This document shows positions 1 to 12,314 of a stretch of 64,000 nucleotides of DNA, piece by piece; the first letter of the stretch is position 1; the number at the start of each line of letters is the position of its first letter. Below the pieces are notes generated by a model. That model was not told the origin of the DNA and made no database searches. It saw only the letters and a program-made list of their open reading frames with translations. The stretch comes from Spirodela intermedia (Eukaryota; Streptophyta; Magnoliopsida; Alismatales; Araceae). A program made the position numbers and the translations under genes. Location: the NCBI GenBank assembly GCA_902729315.2, contig LR746266.1, positions 1,183,001-1,247,000 of the forward strand. The letters run 5' to 3'.

Positions 1-3000
1 AGATATACCATGATGACATCACTTGATAAGGGCTTTAGAGTATTTATTTCAATTTCTCTCATGCACATGGATAACCGATGCGGGTTTGAATCCTCATAAA
101 GCTAAAACTCATATTTTTATCTGATCATCGTGACTTTTCTACATATCACCGGTGAAGGATTAAGCCGTTGGAATTACTAGATCATCGGCAAAAATCTCGT
201 CAACACAATTCATGAAGTATTGTTACTAAAATTATTAAACGATTCACGACAAAAAGATCACAAATCCATCGAGTAAATCATCTTTGATTAATTGACGAGC
301 AAGCCATTATCAGAAAGAGAATGATCCACTAGGAGACAAGTCGTCACCTCTTAAGAGCATACCAGATGCGATAAAGAGCCTCCTTTTATTGTGTGGACTT
401 GAAGATAAAGCTCCCTAACATACACTCCACCTCCATCCAACTCTTCTTCATCGAGTGATAGTTGGTAGAGAGTTTCATAATCACTATTTTTTCGCTCTAT
501 CAAGTGACAACCACCAAAGACAATTCAACGACCTATTTTATTGATCTCTAGACTTCACAAAGAGATCTAGATATTACCTACGTCTTCCTTTTCCATGGAG
601 AGCCTTCGAGGCCATGGACATTATACAACAATCCTCCTGAACATTTAAGATTCCAGTACATTACTAACGTATTACTATTGTGATGTTAAAAGTCTATTTT
701 CCTACTTTCAACTTAATTTTTACTTCATTTAGTAATAATTTGTGTGATTTAAATTTATCAAGCTATATTTCATTCAATTACGATTCTTCTAAATTTTCAA
801 ATTTTAATTTGATCAATTAAATCATTTGTAATTACTTATATAAGAATTGTTGGGCAAAACTCTATTTTTATTTGATTTGTATTTGTTGAGCATTGATGTC
901 ATCCTGATGTCTGCACCCTTATTTTCCTTTTTTGTGAATTTTAAATATATTTTATTTTTATTTTGTAGTATAAAATTCATAAAAAAATTATATTCTTTGA
1001 GAAAAAATTTGAAAAATTATCCGATATTATATTACATTCTTGTAATTGAATTAAAAAATTATCACTATTTTTGGAAGTTTTACTGAATTATAATTGATAC
1101 ATTTGTTTGAAAATACTTCTAAATATCTAAAAATTAGTATTTTCAAATTTTGTAAATTTTAAATTTGTATGATTTAGTACAATGACTAAGTCACGTCAAA
1201 CATTATCAGAGGATGTGATACATAATTGATCTTGTCAATATTCATGCTCATCTCAAAAATTAAGTTATACATATAGAAGTATGAACTAATTTAGATTGTG
1301 AAATTGAGAATGACTCATTAAATTAATTATTATTAACACCTATTAACATCTACTAGATGATATGCATGAAGTGTTGTATGTGAGATAATAGAGATACTAA
1401 CACATGTTAACACTACTTTTAATAATTATTCTTGACATAATATGGGCTCAGATATAAAAGCATATGTGTAGTTTTACTTTATTTAACAATAAAACAAGAT
1501 GGAGTGAGCAAAGATAGTTAAGGACTTGAATTCTCTTGTAATTCTCAATTGATTATGAGAGTTTATTTCTTTGAACTTCATCATTGAGCTCTCATAGTTG
1601 AAGAATCACAATGTCATTTTCATTATAGAAGATCGATTCTCTATGTATGTAACGTTCTGGTCGATATGAACAAATTACTTAATAGAAGATAAGTCAACTA
1701 TTTCTTATTAATGTAGCAAACATGTAGACTCTTTTGAATGATACATCAATGATTAAACAGCCCAATTCATTATAAATTTCTAGACCCCCTTCTTCATAGT
1801 TCTAGGAATTGAACTAAAATTTTACATGAACTTATATTTGTATATGAATGAGCAAATGAAACAAAACAATAAACTATCAGAAGAGTATTATTGACACTAT
1901 ATGATCACCTATCAAACTTTGGTGATAGATCAATCATCATTTGAGCTCATGACAGGTCAATAATTGTTGATAATATCAAAGTTAGTAAAATAATTGATTG
2001 TGTTGTATTACCTTATATCATATTGTTTGACATGCAGATCAAGAAGCACATTGAAGAAATACACAATATTAATACATGTGATACATTAAAAAAAGAAAAA
2101 CATAAGTTAGGGTCAACGTAATATGAAGCTCAACATCAATGATGAAGTGATAATATAGATCACCTAAGTGATGTACAAATATAACAAATAATCTAACTAC
2201 CATCATAGTTTAGTTTTATGCTACAATAGTTTATTCACAATCATGGTGAGGGTAAGAAAATTTGTTTACTATATTAACCTTCTATCAAGGTTAGAGGTTT
2301 GCTTAGTCTTTTATGTATCATTGCTCAAGTCTTTCTATGGAGAGAATGCGGTGTAACCTACCTTAGCACACACTATCAATGATATACATTTAATTTGTTG
2401 ACAAGGCAAAACCTATCTTGGATCAAAATGAGGTTAATAGAGGTGAGCAATTCTAGATGAATTATTTCATCAATTTTTCATCAAGTGGTAATGATAGTCA
2501 ATGGAAGATGTAACTTGTATATCACTAGATATACATCTATCACAATTTTTCATCAAGTGGTTATGAGCACAACATTCAGCTATCACAATTCTAATATATC
2601 ATTACCATGTATTTTGAAGTTCATCCTTCAATGAAGGTATCAAAATCCCCATGTAGGGAAAGTGGCATGCCCCTTTCTCCATCATTAAAGGTTCTTCTAT
2701 TGAAATTTTAACATATAGGCATGTGTGTATGCACAACAAGTGCTGACATAACACACATGATGCCAACTCTAGGGGCAATTCAACATGCAATAGTATGGTA
2801 GGACAAGCAAAAGAGCACATGAGAGGTGTGCATAAACATAAGCACAGGAGAATAACTCTACCAACTTGGGGTGAGGTTTTCTAGGTAAGGTTTTCAAAGT
2901 ACTTTGCCAACTAGTACTATAGTACGACATGAGATCATCACAATGATGACATAACAACATCACGACATGTGAGTAGACAAGGTTTAAGTAAATGCCCTGA

Positions 3001-4392
3001 CATAGCAAAAGTTGAGAAGGGAATGGCTTGAACAAGTTGTGATCAACTCTAATATTGTGGCGGTTGAAGACGCATCTTGAATCCTCAAAAAACATGCTCT
3101 AGTGGTTGTCCCTTTGCTTTGGATCCACAAGTTGAGAAGGACATTTTCCTTGAATCCACAAGAGGGTGATTTTGAATCCACAAAATCAAGAACAAGGTTA
3201 TCTAAGTCTATAGGGGTGTTGGAGTCCACCAGCAAAAGGAGAGAACTTTTAGAGAAGAAACTCACAAAATTATATTAAAGAAAAGATAATGTGTCTGGGA
3301 CTACATGGCGTGCATTTAAATAGGCTGTAGAGTCTTGATTTGGTTGCCAAGATTTAAATTTCAAATAAAATCTAAATTTGAAATCATATTCCAGATGAAA
3401 TTTAAATTTCAAACAAAAAATTAAATTCCAAATAAAATTATAATATATATATATATGTCTAATTTCGTAATTAGGTCAGCTAAGCATAGTGGGCTTCAAG
3501 TTGCAATAGTAATGGGCTTCAATATACATCAATAATGGGCTTCAAGCTTCTTCAATAGTGGGTTTTAGGTTTTGGGCTGTATCATGCCCTATTAGCCTTG
3601 CATATTATTGGCACATCTACTGCACAAGTGTGGACAATGGCATAGATTATACGTGTGTATGCATGACTAGCATGACTATGGTAGGCAACAATGCATACTA
3701 GTTGAGTTGTGAGGTTGATGCGTAGCCCTAATTAATATCATTACTACCACCATTTTAAAAGTGAAGGGATAGTTATAGTGTGTACATTATTTGTGTTCCA
3801 TCATGTTACTTGAGTTTGACTTCAATAAATGGTTATTTGAGGATTTAATGAGAGTGACACTTCTCCATAAATAGGGGGGATCACTGCCATATTAGGTAAG
3901 TAATGTCAAGTGTGAGTGGGTGAGAGTTCCCACCATTGCACTTGGCATGATTCTTAGTGAAAAGAAAGTATATTTTTTTGAAGAAAGCTTCCCTTACATC
4001 TACTTATAGAGGAGAGGCTACTCATGTGCATGGTCAACACCTAAAATCACATTAAGTTGAAGCCTATGAGTTAAACTCATCTCAACCTCATGTCAAGCTT
4101 CACAAGGTGTTGACTAAACTTTAGACTCCCTCAAGAGTAAGCTTATTCAAAAAATAATATAAGAATAGTTGTTATCATAAGTAAAAGCCTTTGATGTAAA
4201 GTGAGATTTCTAGATGAGCTTAGAGGAATCTTGTAAGCTTCTTTAATTTTTTTGAGAGCATGTGAGGTTTAGATGAGTTAAAATTAGAGCTAAATCTTGT
4301 GTTATTAAAACTAAATAATTTTAAACTCATATCAATTCTTAATCTTCTGTTAAAGGAGGGTTTTTTTATGTAAAATTCTCTACTTTCCTTCA
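1..4392. other. Gene-less AT-rich repeat DNA
   Basis: I see no supportable gene here. Open frames are short and have no recognisable family signature. The stretch around 2.6-3.3 kb has minus-strand open frames, preceded on that strand by a TATTTAAA-like sequence near 3.3 kb. This resembles the transcribed part of a retrotransposon LTR, but I found no partner copy. Short-period repeats occur at 2469-2560 (a 20-bp phrase repeated about 70 bp apart), at 3350-3435 (A/T-rich phrases) and at 3488-3565. The most likely reading is decayed transposon sequence. Confidence 0.5.
3488..3565. repeat. Short minisatellite, about 35-bp period
   Basis: The phrase AATGGGCTTCAA and close variants recurs three to four times at intervals of about 30-37 bp. 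The copies are imperfect. No function is apparent. Confidence 0.5.
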
Positions 4393-4535
4393 TATTGACA
4401 TGAGAGAGGAAAACCCTAGAATTCATGTACTTTTAAAAGATAGGATATATGACTTCTATATAGGAGAGAGGAGAGATGAGAGAGAGATAGATAATGGGTC
4501 TTAATGAGTCGGGAGTATGATACCACTATCGAACA
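4393..4535 (-). repeat. 3' LTR of the copia element
   Basis: This 143-bp copy aligns with 8369-8513 at roughly 85-90% identity by eye, with one 2-bp indel in the GA-rich middle. The outermost dinucleotide at 4393-4394 is TA, where the other copy has TG, so this terminus has mutated. The divergence implies an old insertion. Confidence 0.88.
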
Positions 4536-5199
4536 CTCCCCTCAAGTTAGAGCATATAAGTTGAACGTGTCTAACTTAGTACACATAACGTCATAGGAGA
4601 TGTCGGTTAGACTCTACGTAAAGACGTCTGCAAGTTGATGAGATGATGTCACATGAGTAAAGATAAGTCTAGACATAACCTTATCTTGATGTAATGACAG
4701 TCGATCTCAATGTGCTTCCTACATTCATAAAAGGTAGGATTCTAACAATAAAGATGGCAGCTTGATTGTCATAATGTATGGACATTAGAGAGGGACAAGC
4801 AATGTCGAGATCATTGAGAAGTGATCGAAGTCATATCATTTCCCACGTTGTCTTAGCCATGACTGGATACTCAAATTTCGTACTATAATAGGACACTATC
4901 TTTTATTTTCGAGACTACTAAGTGACTAAGTTAATTACCGACATATGTGCAATAACCCATAGTAGACTTTTGGTTGCCCTTGTCATATGCATTCCTAGTG
5001 TTAGAGTAGACTACAATGTAGAGATGACTATGTCGTCAATAGATAAGTCCTTTCTTTAGGGATCACTTGATGTAAGCAAGGACTTGTAGAGCTCTCTCGC
5101 AATGAACTCGTTAAGACTTTTGCATGAACTAGCTCAAGACATTAACTGTGTACATGATATCAATGTGAGTGATAGCGAAATATATCAACTTACCCAATA

Positions 5200-6040
5200 A
5201 TCGTCGATACTTGTTAGCATCGTCGAGTAAGGGAGATGAAGTATCTCAAAATTGCAAGGGAGCTTCCATGGGTGAAGTCTTTGGCTTGCACCCAAAGAGG
5301 TTTATCTCTTAAAGCATGTCGAGGGCATACTTTTGTTGAGTGAGGGTGAGTTTTCCGTCCTAACATGCAAACTCAATCCCAAGGAAATACTGTGGAGTCC
5401 TCAAGTCACGAATGTTGAAGTGATGCTGCAAGTAACTTTTGATAGCAAAGATATCAACCTCATTACTTTTAGTCATAAAAATATCATCAACATAGATTGT
5501 AAGAATGATAAGGCTGCCCTTTATCTTTTTCATGAACATGATAGGGTCTGTAGTACATGAGGCGAAGTCAAAGGTGGTGAGTAAATCATTAAACTTGACA
5601 AATCAAGCACGTTGGCTCTCTTGAGTCCATAAATGACAAGCCTCAAGAGACTCACCTTCGATGAGACTCCCTGAGCAACATACCCAGAAGGCTCCTCTAT
5701 AAAGACTTGCTCCGTGAGATCATCATAAAGAAAGGCGTTAGAAATATCTAATTGGTGGAGATATCATACCTAATTGACGACAAGAGAGAGGAGCACATGG
5801 ACAGAGTTGAGGCAAATGACAAAATAGAACATCTCAATGTAGTCAATCCCATATGCCTCCGTGAAGCTCTAAGCAATTAGACGAGCTTTGTGATGAGTGA
5901 CAGAGTCATTCGAGTAAAATTTGATGGTAAACACCTATTTGTACATTGCATTGTTGACATCGGTCGAATGCAGAACTAAATCACAAGTCCCCCAAGTGAC
6001 TAATGTAGTTAACTACCTTCGAATCCATGGTTGCCTTCCA
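5200..6040 (-). pseudogene. Copia reverse transcriptase remnant
   Basis: Read on the minus strand through several frameshifts, this stretch gives a recognisable copia RT start: a region corresponding to the conserved 'WVYK...DG...KARLVA.G..' block, then a 'G.DY.E.F.PV' block, then a region like 'Q.DV.NAFL'. Stops interrupt every frame. It lies downstream of Gag in the element's minus orientation, as expected for a copia element. Confidence 0.65.
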
Positions 6041-6669
6041 CATAGATACTTATACAACCTCAACATACGATTGTGAAAATGACTCAAAGGTCATAGAGAA
6101 AGCAAAGACACAAAAAGAGAGAGAAAGGCAATCATAGGAGACAAAATTAGAAGGTGAGATGGTGGGTGCAGGTGTGTGTACCTTTGCAGAGGGCAATAAA
6201 GAGATGAAAGTCATCAGGTGGAGCAGGAACCAAAGGTGGAAGGGATCATATGAGGGGAAGAGGAGGATATTGTATCCGAAGTAGGAGTCATGAGAGACAT
6301 AGACCAAAGAGAGGCGAGCACAGGTAACAACTCCATCTTCTCGGCAGCCCTTCGGGTCATCATTGGTATGCCCGTCTATTTCTCTTCTTCCTGTCCATAC
6401 ATCACCATTACTCCTTTGGCTCTTTCCATTGTTGCACTGTGGGCTCGAGATGATACCCCTCCTTCCCACCTTGACAGTGGTCATACTTCTCGCAAACATG
6501 GACGCAACACCTTTCCTCCATATCCTTACTATGTGAAATAAAATTATCCAACTACTAAGTGTTGAAGTAATTTAGCAAGCCCACTTCCGCACAGCTGGTG
6601 ATTACTTCTTCAACTCTGACATCCCCCACTCCATCCCATAGTCCAACTCCTACCTTCCACGTGACCTTA

Positions 6670-7330
6670 ACACTTATAGAGTATGACGTCCTTCGCCATG
6701 CTAATGGTACCGACGCTTCTACCTCTGTCATACTTACCTCACTTTCGGCCTTCTCCACGTCTGATGGTTAGACTTGTCTAGTCAAAGGTCATAGTGCCAT
6801 CTCAGCTTCTCCCTCCCTTCACCTTACTCAAGTTTTCTACGTTCCTAGTTTTTATACTTTCTTTCCATAAGTGTTACTCGTGCCCTCTTTTATATAGTTA
6901 CATTCTTTTTCTTTCATTGTACTTTCCAAGATCTGTATACCGGATGGAAGACTAGTTTAGGCCGTGAAAATAGACAGGGTGTCTATGAACTCATTTCTGA
7001 CAAACCCTCATCTACTTTTCGGGCCCTTTTTGTCGCCTTTATGGTTATTTCTTCTCTTTTATGACATCGTCGTTTAGGTTATTCTTATTTCTTTAAATTA
7101 TAAAAAACTTTACTATGGCTTTCTCTCTTTAAGTTTTTGTGCAAGTCTTGTCAGGTGGGAAAACATCATCATGTTTTTTATCCTAGTCGTGATGGCATCC
7201 CCTCTTTTGCTCCTTTTGACCTTCTTCATTGCGATATATGAGATCCATCTCATGCTTCCTCCATCTCGAGCCATCACTATTACATCATTTTTATTGATGA
7301 CTACACTTGACTGATGTTCATCTAATTGAC
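6670..7330 (+). pseudogene. Copia protease/GAG-pre-integrase/integrase remnant, inverted
   Basis: Plus-strand translation gives, in order, a 'VKGHSAISASPSLHLT' block typical of the stretch after the copia protease, 'FQDLYTGWKTSLGRENRQG' of the GAG-pre-integrase domain (6930-6975 region), 'CKSCQVGKHH' (about 7140-7170), and 'FDLLHCDIY' leading to a DDYT motif of the integrase core (about 7218-7310). Stops and frameshifts are frequent. The strand is opposite to the LTRs, Gag and RT of the same element, so this segment has been inverted or comes from a second element. Confidence 0.7.
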
Positions 7331-7471
7331 GTACATGGTCTCTATAATGAGCCAGAGGAGATGGGCTGAGGTAATGTGTGCTAGTGACTCGACAATACTG
7401 GGCTCGATACTCTAAAGTATCTATGTGATGACATTTGAGTTCAGCTGTAACCATGTCACATACGAGGGGTC

Positions 7472-7774
7472 TCAAAGGTTGGTTGAGTCCTCCAAGAGGT
7501 GATGGAGGAGATTGTGAGATCTAAGGAAGAGCTCGAAGCCAGATGCCCACGACGCATAATTATAGCCATTGAAGATGTACGTCGGTCGAGTAAGTTGCAT
7601 TGTGATGAAGTGACAAGCCAAAGGAATCACTAGAGAAGAGAGAACATCAGCTAGAAGAAGCTCAGAGGGCTTAGAGGCAAATAATAGAGGGGGGTGAGAC
7701 AATGCCATGAGGTCAGCGGGTCTAGGCCGGAGGGGCAGGTGGTGGGGTGAGCAAGTTGGGGTCCAACGGGCCAA
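7472..7774 (-). pseudogene. Copia Gag N-terminal remnant
   Basis: Minus-strand translation contains 'FNGYNYASWASGFELFLRS', the usual start of plant copia Gag (UBN2/RVT-associated type), ending in a stop soon after. The sequence between this and the LTR (7780-8355) is GC-rich, repetitive in GA and CT triplets, and has no recognisable product. Confidence 0.6.
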
Positions 7775-8368
7775 TTAGATGGGTAGGCAGAGCTGGCTGG
7801 GGCTGGTTGGGCCAACTAGGCTTGCGGATCCATGTAGAGCCGGTGGGCTCGACTAGGCCGGTCTAGAAGAAAACCATTGGCTGAGGAGACGAGCAAGACC
7901 CTAGCTGCCACAGTCGAATGGCGACGATGCTCGTGACAACGACAACAAGGGCTGGGGTGCGACGATGACGGCGATGGCTAGGGCGCAACGGCAAGGGAGC
8001 AATGGCGAGGAGGGACCTTGATGGCAGTGACGACGCCCTCAGCACCTAAGAACAATAGTGCATGTAATGACGCGATAGCAAGGGCACGACGGTGAGAAAG
8101 GGCCTCAATAGTGATGGTGACAGTGGAAACATCAGAGAAGAGGAGGAGAGCAATGGCACCAACGAGGGTGACAATAGCAAAGAGGGTGGTGCTGAAAAGA
8201 GAAGGAGAGCGACAATAGAGACAATGACACTGGAAGAGGGAAGAGCAGCAATGCTAAAGAGCCGCCCGATAAGGGAAGAGGCCGACAAGGAGGAGAGCAA
8301 TGTGTCGGAGATGAGTAGCACACCATAGAGGAGGAGGACGACAAGGGATACCTAAGGCTCTGATACCA

Positions 8369-8513
8369 TGTTAACACGAGAGAGAAAAACTATAGAATTT
8401 ATGCACTCTCAAAAGATAGAATACATGACTTCTATATAGGAGAGAGGAGAGATGAGAGAGATAGTTAGATAATGGGTCTTAATGGGTCGAGAGTTTGATA
8501 CCGCTATTGAACA
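8369..8513 (-). repeat. 5' LTR of the copia element
   Basis: This 145-bp copy begins TGTTAACA and ends GAACA on the plus strand, giving the expected TG...CA termini on both strands. The primer-binding site at 8356-8368 touches it with no spacer. CTTCA follows at 8514. Confidence 0.88.
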
Positions 8514-8518
8514 CTTCA

Positions 8519-9780
8519 CAAAAAGGTCATCTATAATTTTTAACAAAAAATGACCAACTTTTCTAGCTCTTATATACACCATTTCAAGCTTAATTGTCAC
8601 TATAGTTTGGGTTTTGCCACATTGTTTATGTGTTAGTGCTTTACATATAGATGTTGGGCACTTCAACATATGTGTCAATCCTAGCATATAATTGCCAAAT
8701 TTATGTATGGTATATTATACTTTAATGTTGTCAACAGTTATCAACATGTTATATGTTTTTGCATCGAAATTTATGTCACATATCAACTCATTAGTTGAAG
8801 AATTATTCATCATTGAAATATATATTTTAACTTGAAATATTTTTACTAGTATTTTTAATTTATTAAACATGTCAAATAATATGCATAAGATAGGAAATTG
8901 AATATTTAAACTTATAAAAATTATTGAAATATGTATTTTAAGCCCAATAAAGATTTTGGCAACTCTCAAAAATCATAAGATGTGCAACATGTTGTGTAAA
9001 ATATTACAATTCGTGTTAACTCTTAAAAAAACATTATCAATTACTATCAAGCTTGAAACTTTATTAGCCTTGCATCATTCATTTAAGAAAAAATAAAAAA
9101 TATTTTTTTCATTTCAGCTTGTAATTATAATTAACCAGAGTTTAAAGACAATAAAATATCTAGAGCAGTTTAACACCATAAAACATTGAAATATTAATGA
9201 CATATAGTTGAAGAAAGTGGTCAACCATATAGAGGAGAGGAAGGAAATTAGTTTGAGTTCTCCTCAATGACTGTGATACTAGCTCTATACCAAGAAACCC
9301 CTGCTTACTTATTGCAACATAGGTTGAGTGCCTAGTCTTCAAACTGGTCAAGTATGGCCCATAATGTATAGAGGTCAAGTGTTTCCAAATTTGGCCTATA
9401 GTTTGACAATTGACCCCATCAAGTGGACTAGTCAACGTGAATTGGTTCTCATCATAAAATTGACAATACAAAAAAAAAATATTGAATAACACCACCACAT
9501 CCAATAATCCTTAGTCAGCTTCTACTAGTAATATTTTTACAAATGTGTGTATAAATTAGATTCTTAATACTTGGATTTTACTTGGAAGGTTTACTATTTT
9601 TTTAAAATCCAAATGTTATGATTCTTTTTGTATATTTTTTGTGTTCTCATTCACTAACTTAATTGGTTTCCAATAATTATCACAAAATAAAATTTTGATA
9701 AAAAAAATTAAATGAGAAAAACAGTGGCTACATTCTCATTTAGAGCTGTCGTATAGCCATGCCATCATGTTGGGCACGGG
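8519..9780. other. Gene-less AT-rich stretch
   Basis: I see no gene in this interval. Open frames on the minus strand at 8715-8969 and 9160-9504 are short, low in complexity and unlike any family I know. Confidence 0.5.
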
Positions 9781-9781
9781 C

Positions 9782-9833
9782 TGGGCTTCAATAAGTTCAG
9801 TCATAAGCCCATTTAATTTGCTAAAACGGCCCA
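9782..9833 (+). promoter_or_regulatory. Cluster of site II (TGGGCY) elements
   Basis: TGGGCT occurs at 9782-9787, AGCCCA (its complement) at 9806-9811 and GGCCCA at 9828-9833. They lie 160-215 bp upstream of the ATG at 9995. Site II motifs are bound by TCP factors and are typical of housekeeping and translation-related plant promoters. This supports a real promoter for the gene that follows. Confidence 0.55.
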
Positions 9834-9994
9834 GAACCAAGTCTCAAAAGTATTTTTTCATAAAACACCCTAAACAATAATGTATGAATGAAAAGGATTT
9901 CTCTGGATAAATAAATGTCTCTCTGTGAATAGGGGTAGGTTTTACCGTTGCGAGCTCCGGCGAGCTTTCAGTAGCTACTGGGTCCGGAAGAAGA

Positions 9995-12268
9995 ATGGGA
10001 CCCATAAGAGCTTACAGACACCCCGAAGCCGATGTCGACGACGCCCACTTTTTCTTCCTCCTCCCTTCCCCGATGGGGATTCTCGAGGAGGAGAGGCGAA
10101 TGAGGGTTTCTCTCCACGCCGGCGCTCGGGGCTTCGATCTCAAGCTGAGGGCCGCCTTCACGCCGCCGCTCGGTTGGCTTTCCGGCGTAGGGAGCCGATT
10201 CTCCGCCGTTCTCCGGCTGCGGGGCTTCATCATCGAGGTGAGATCGGAAGCCCCTGGCCTCTTAAGGAGGTTCTCCTTCGGATCAAGACTGCGCCGGCTT
10301 TTCGGAGGTGTACTCAGGCGCCGAACGTGGTCAAGGCACTCCGGGACTGATGCTGTTCCTGCGGAAACTCCCCGCCGCTGCCGTCGTTCTGTGTTCGACC
10401 GGCTGCGCGGCATCCGTCTCAGGCCTTCGGATAAGAAGCGCGTCTCCTGTCTAAGTAGGGTAAGACTCGTAGGACTCTCCGTCATTCTGCCATTCTCGAA
10501 CGGCCATGGTTATTGAGGGAGTAAGAGGCCCACGGCGAAGATCGTACTGTCTACGATATCTCACGGACAGCGTCCACAGTCCCAAAACATCGAGAATCAT
10601 TTAGTTCAGGATTTTTTTTTCCTTTTTTGTATCTCAGGAAACCTTGGCGAGTCTAATCGGATGTCTTGCATTTCTGTCTCGCGCCCCTTCGCGCGAAGTT
10701 CGGGGAGGAATTGGTATCAATGGGATTGTCTTGTTCCTTCATCTCCTCGCACTCACGGCCCATTTCCCCGTCTCTCGAGCGCCATGGATTGCTCCCATCG
10801 TCATCTTTTCTTTGAAGTATCTGCACTTGATGGAACCATTTCCAGAGGCTGCTTGGAGGGTCTGCGCCCTCACCCTTTCTTTGGCGAGCTTCTTCCTGCT
10901 CTCTCAGTCTCGGGTAATTTTTATTTTTTTTCTTTTTATCAGAATCTTTTTTAGTTGAAAAACTTTTGTGTATCGTCTACTGTGCAGATCATAGCTTTTG
11001 CCTCTTCACACTTCCTTCTTATGTGCTTTTGTTGTTGGAGTTTCATCAAAAAATGGCTTCAGTACAGACTACCTATGGCATTCATTGAATATACTCCCAT
11101 GTTTATCCGACAACAGTACGATATGGTGGGTATTTTGTATAACTTAGCCAATATTCAAGATGATCTGAACAAAATCTAAGGACAGTTGCTTCATATCAAG
11201 ATTTATAACCCTAGTAAAATAATATCTCTAGTGTGAAGCATAATGGAATCGAAATCACACTAGCCAACTTTGGGTACATGACTAGAAAAACACAAGTTAT
11301 CAGATAGTGTATTCCTTGTTTTGATTTCTGTATTTTTCTTGAATATACTCCCATGTTTATCTGACAAAAGTATGATCTGGTGGGTAATTGGTATAGCTTA
11401 GCCGATATTCAAGATGATCTGAACAAAATCTGAAGACAGTTGTTTCATATCAAGATTTATGACCCTAATAAAATCATAGAATTTCTAGTAAAGAAACATA
11501 ATTCAACCAGAATCTGGCTGGCCAGCTTTGGGTACATGACAAGATAAACACGAGTTATGAGCTAGTGTATGCCTTCTTTTGATTTCTATATTTTTCTTGA
11601 ATGAGATGGCGATATGCCAGGTTTGAGAAAAAACAGTAATTTACTTGAGAGTCATGGAGAATACGCACCCAAGCTTAAGAGCAATGCAGCTTTCGTGCTT
11701 GATTTATATATAGAAATAGAATTTGATTATGCTTTTGCGAGGAACATTCAATGGCGACCCTTCGTCAGAAAGATAATGCTTAAACATTCACTGTATCACC
11801 CATTTGTATTGGGTCCTTCTAATGTTGAAGCAAGAACCCTAATGAAATGCTCACTCCAATCCTCCTCTTCTAACCTTGCTTGAAGTGGAGAGATAAAACA
11901 TAGCTGAGCATAACTGAAGCATGAGAGGGAGCAGGGTTTTGGGTCTTGAACAGGAAGGACAGAGCGTTGACCACAAGTGCAATGGCTGATCTCTTCATTA
12001 ATCGGAAAAATCAATGATTTTCAAGTATTGAAGAATTGGGGCATCTCTGGAAGAGAGGTTGACCCTTGTTTGGAAAGATCTTTTTGTGAAGGAATTACAC
12101 AGTTCCTGGAAAGGCTTGCATTAATGTACTGAGAATTACACAGTTTAGATCTTGGTCTGGCTGATGAATTGAGAATTCCATTGGATTTGTGGACTGAAAT
12201 TTTTCCCTAGCATTAATGTAGAGCTTATCTTTCACTAGATCGATGGTCTGATGTGATTTTTGCTCCTT

Positions 12269-12314
<46 letters not shown>

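Larger units (their letters stand above)
4393..8513 (-). mobile_element. Ty1/copia LTR retrotransposon, degenerate, minus orientation
   Basis: Two direct repeats of 143 and 145 bp flank the element, and both are followed by or preceded by CTTCA (4388-4392 and 8514-8518), a 5-bp target-site duplication. Read on the minus strand, the upstream LTR is followed directly by TGGTATCAGAGCC (8368-8356), the primer-binding site for initiator Met-tRNA. A purine tract (complement of 4536-4545) abuts the downstream LTR. RNase H-like sequence lies near 4600-4950, with a KHIEIDCH-type motif read on the minus strand. RT-like sequence lies near 5200-6040, also minus, and Gag-like sequence near 7472-7640. All frames carry stops and frameshifts, so the element is not autonomous. 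At 4.1 kb it is shorter than a typical 5-kb copia element. The protease to integrase part (about 6670-7330) reads on the opposite strand. Confidence 0.9.

Noticed and set aside
79-95. tRNA T-loop-like phrase GGGTTTGAATCC
   Set aside because: No matching acceptor stem, D-arm or anticodon arm could be paired around it.
2602-3265. Overlapping minus-strand frames of 72-108 codons
   Set aside because: No recognisable domain and unusual composition. More likely decayed retrotransposon leader sequence than a gene.
10012-10485. 157-codon minus-strand frame over the first exon of the membrane-protein gene
   Set aside because: GC-rich shadow frame. The plus strand has good donors and a frame that continues through later exons.
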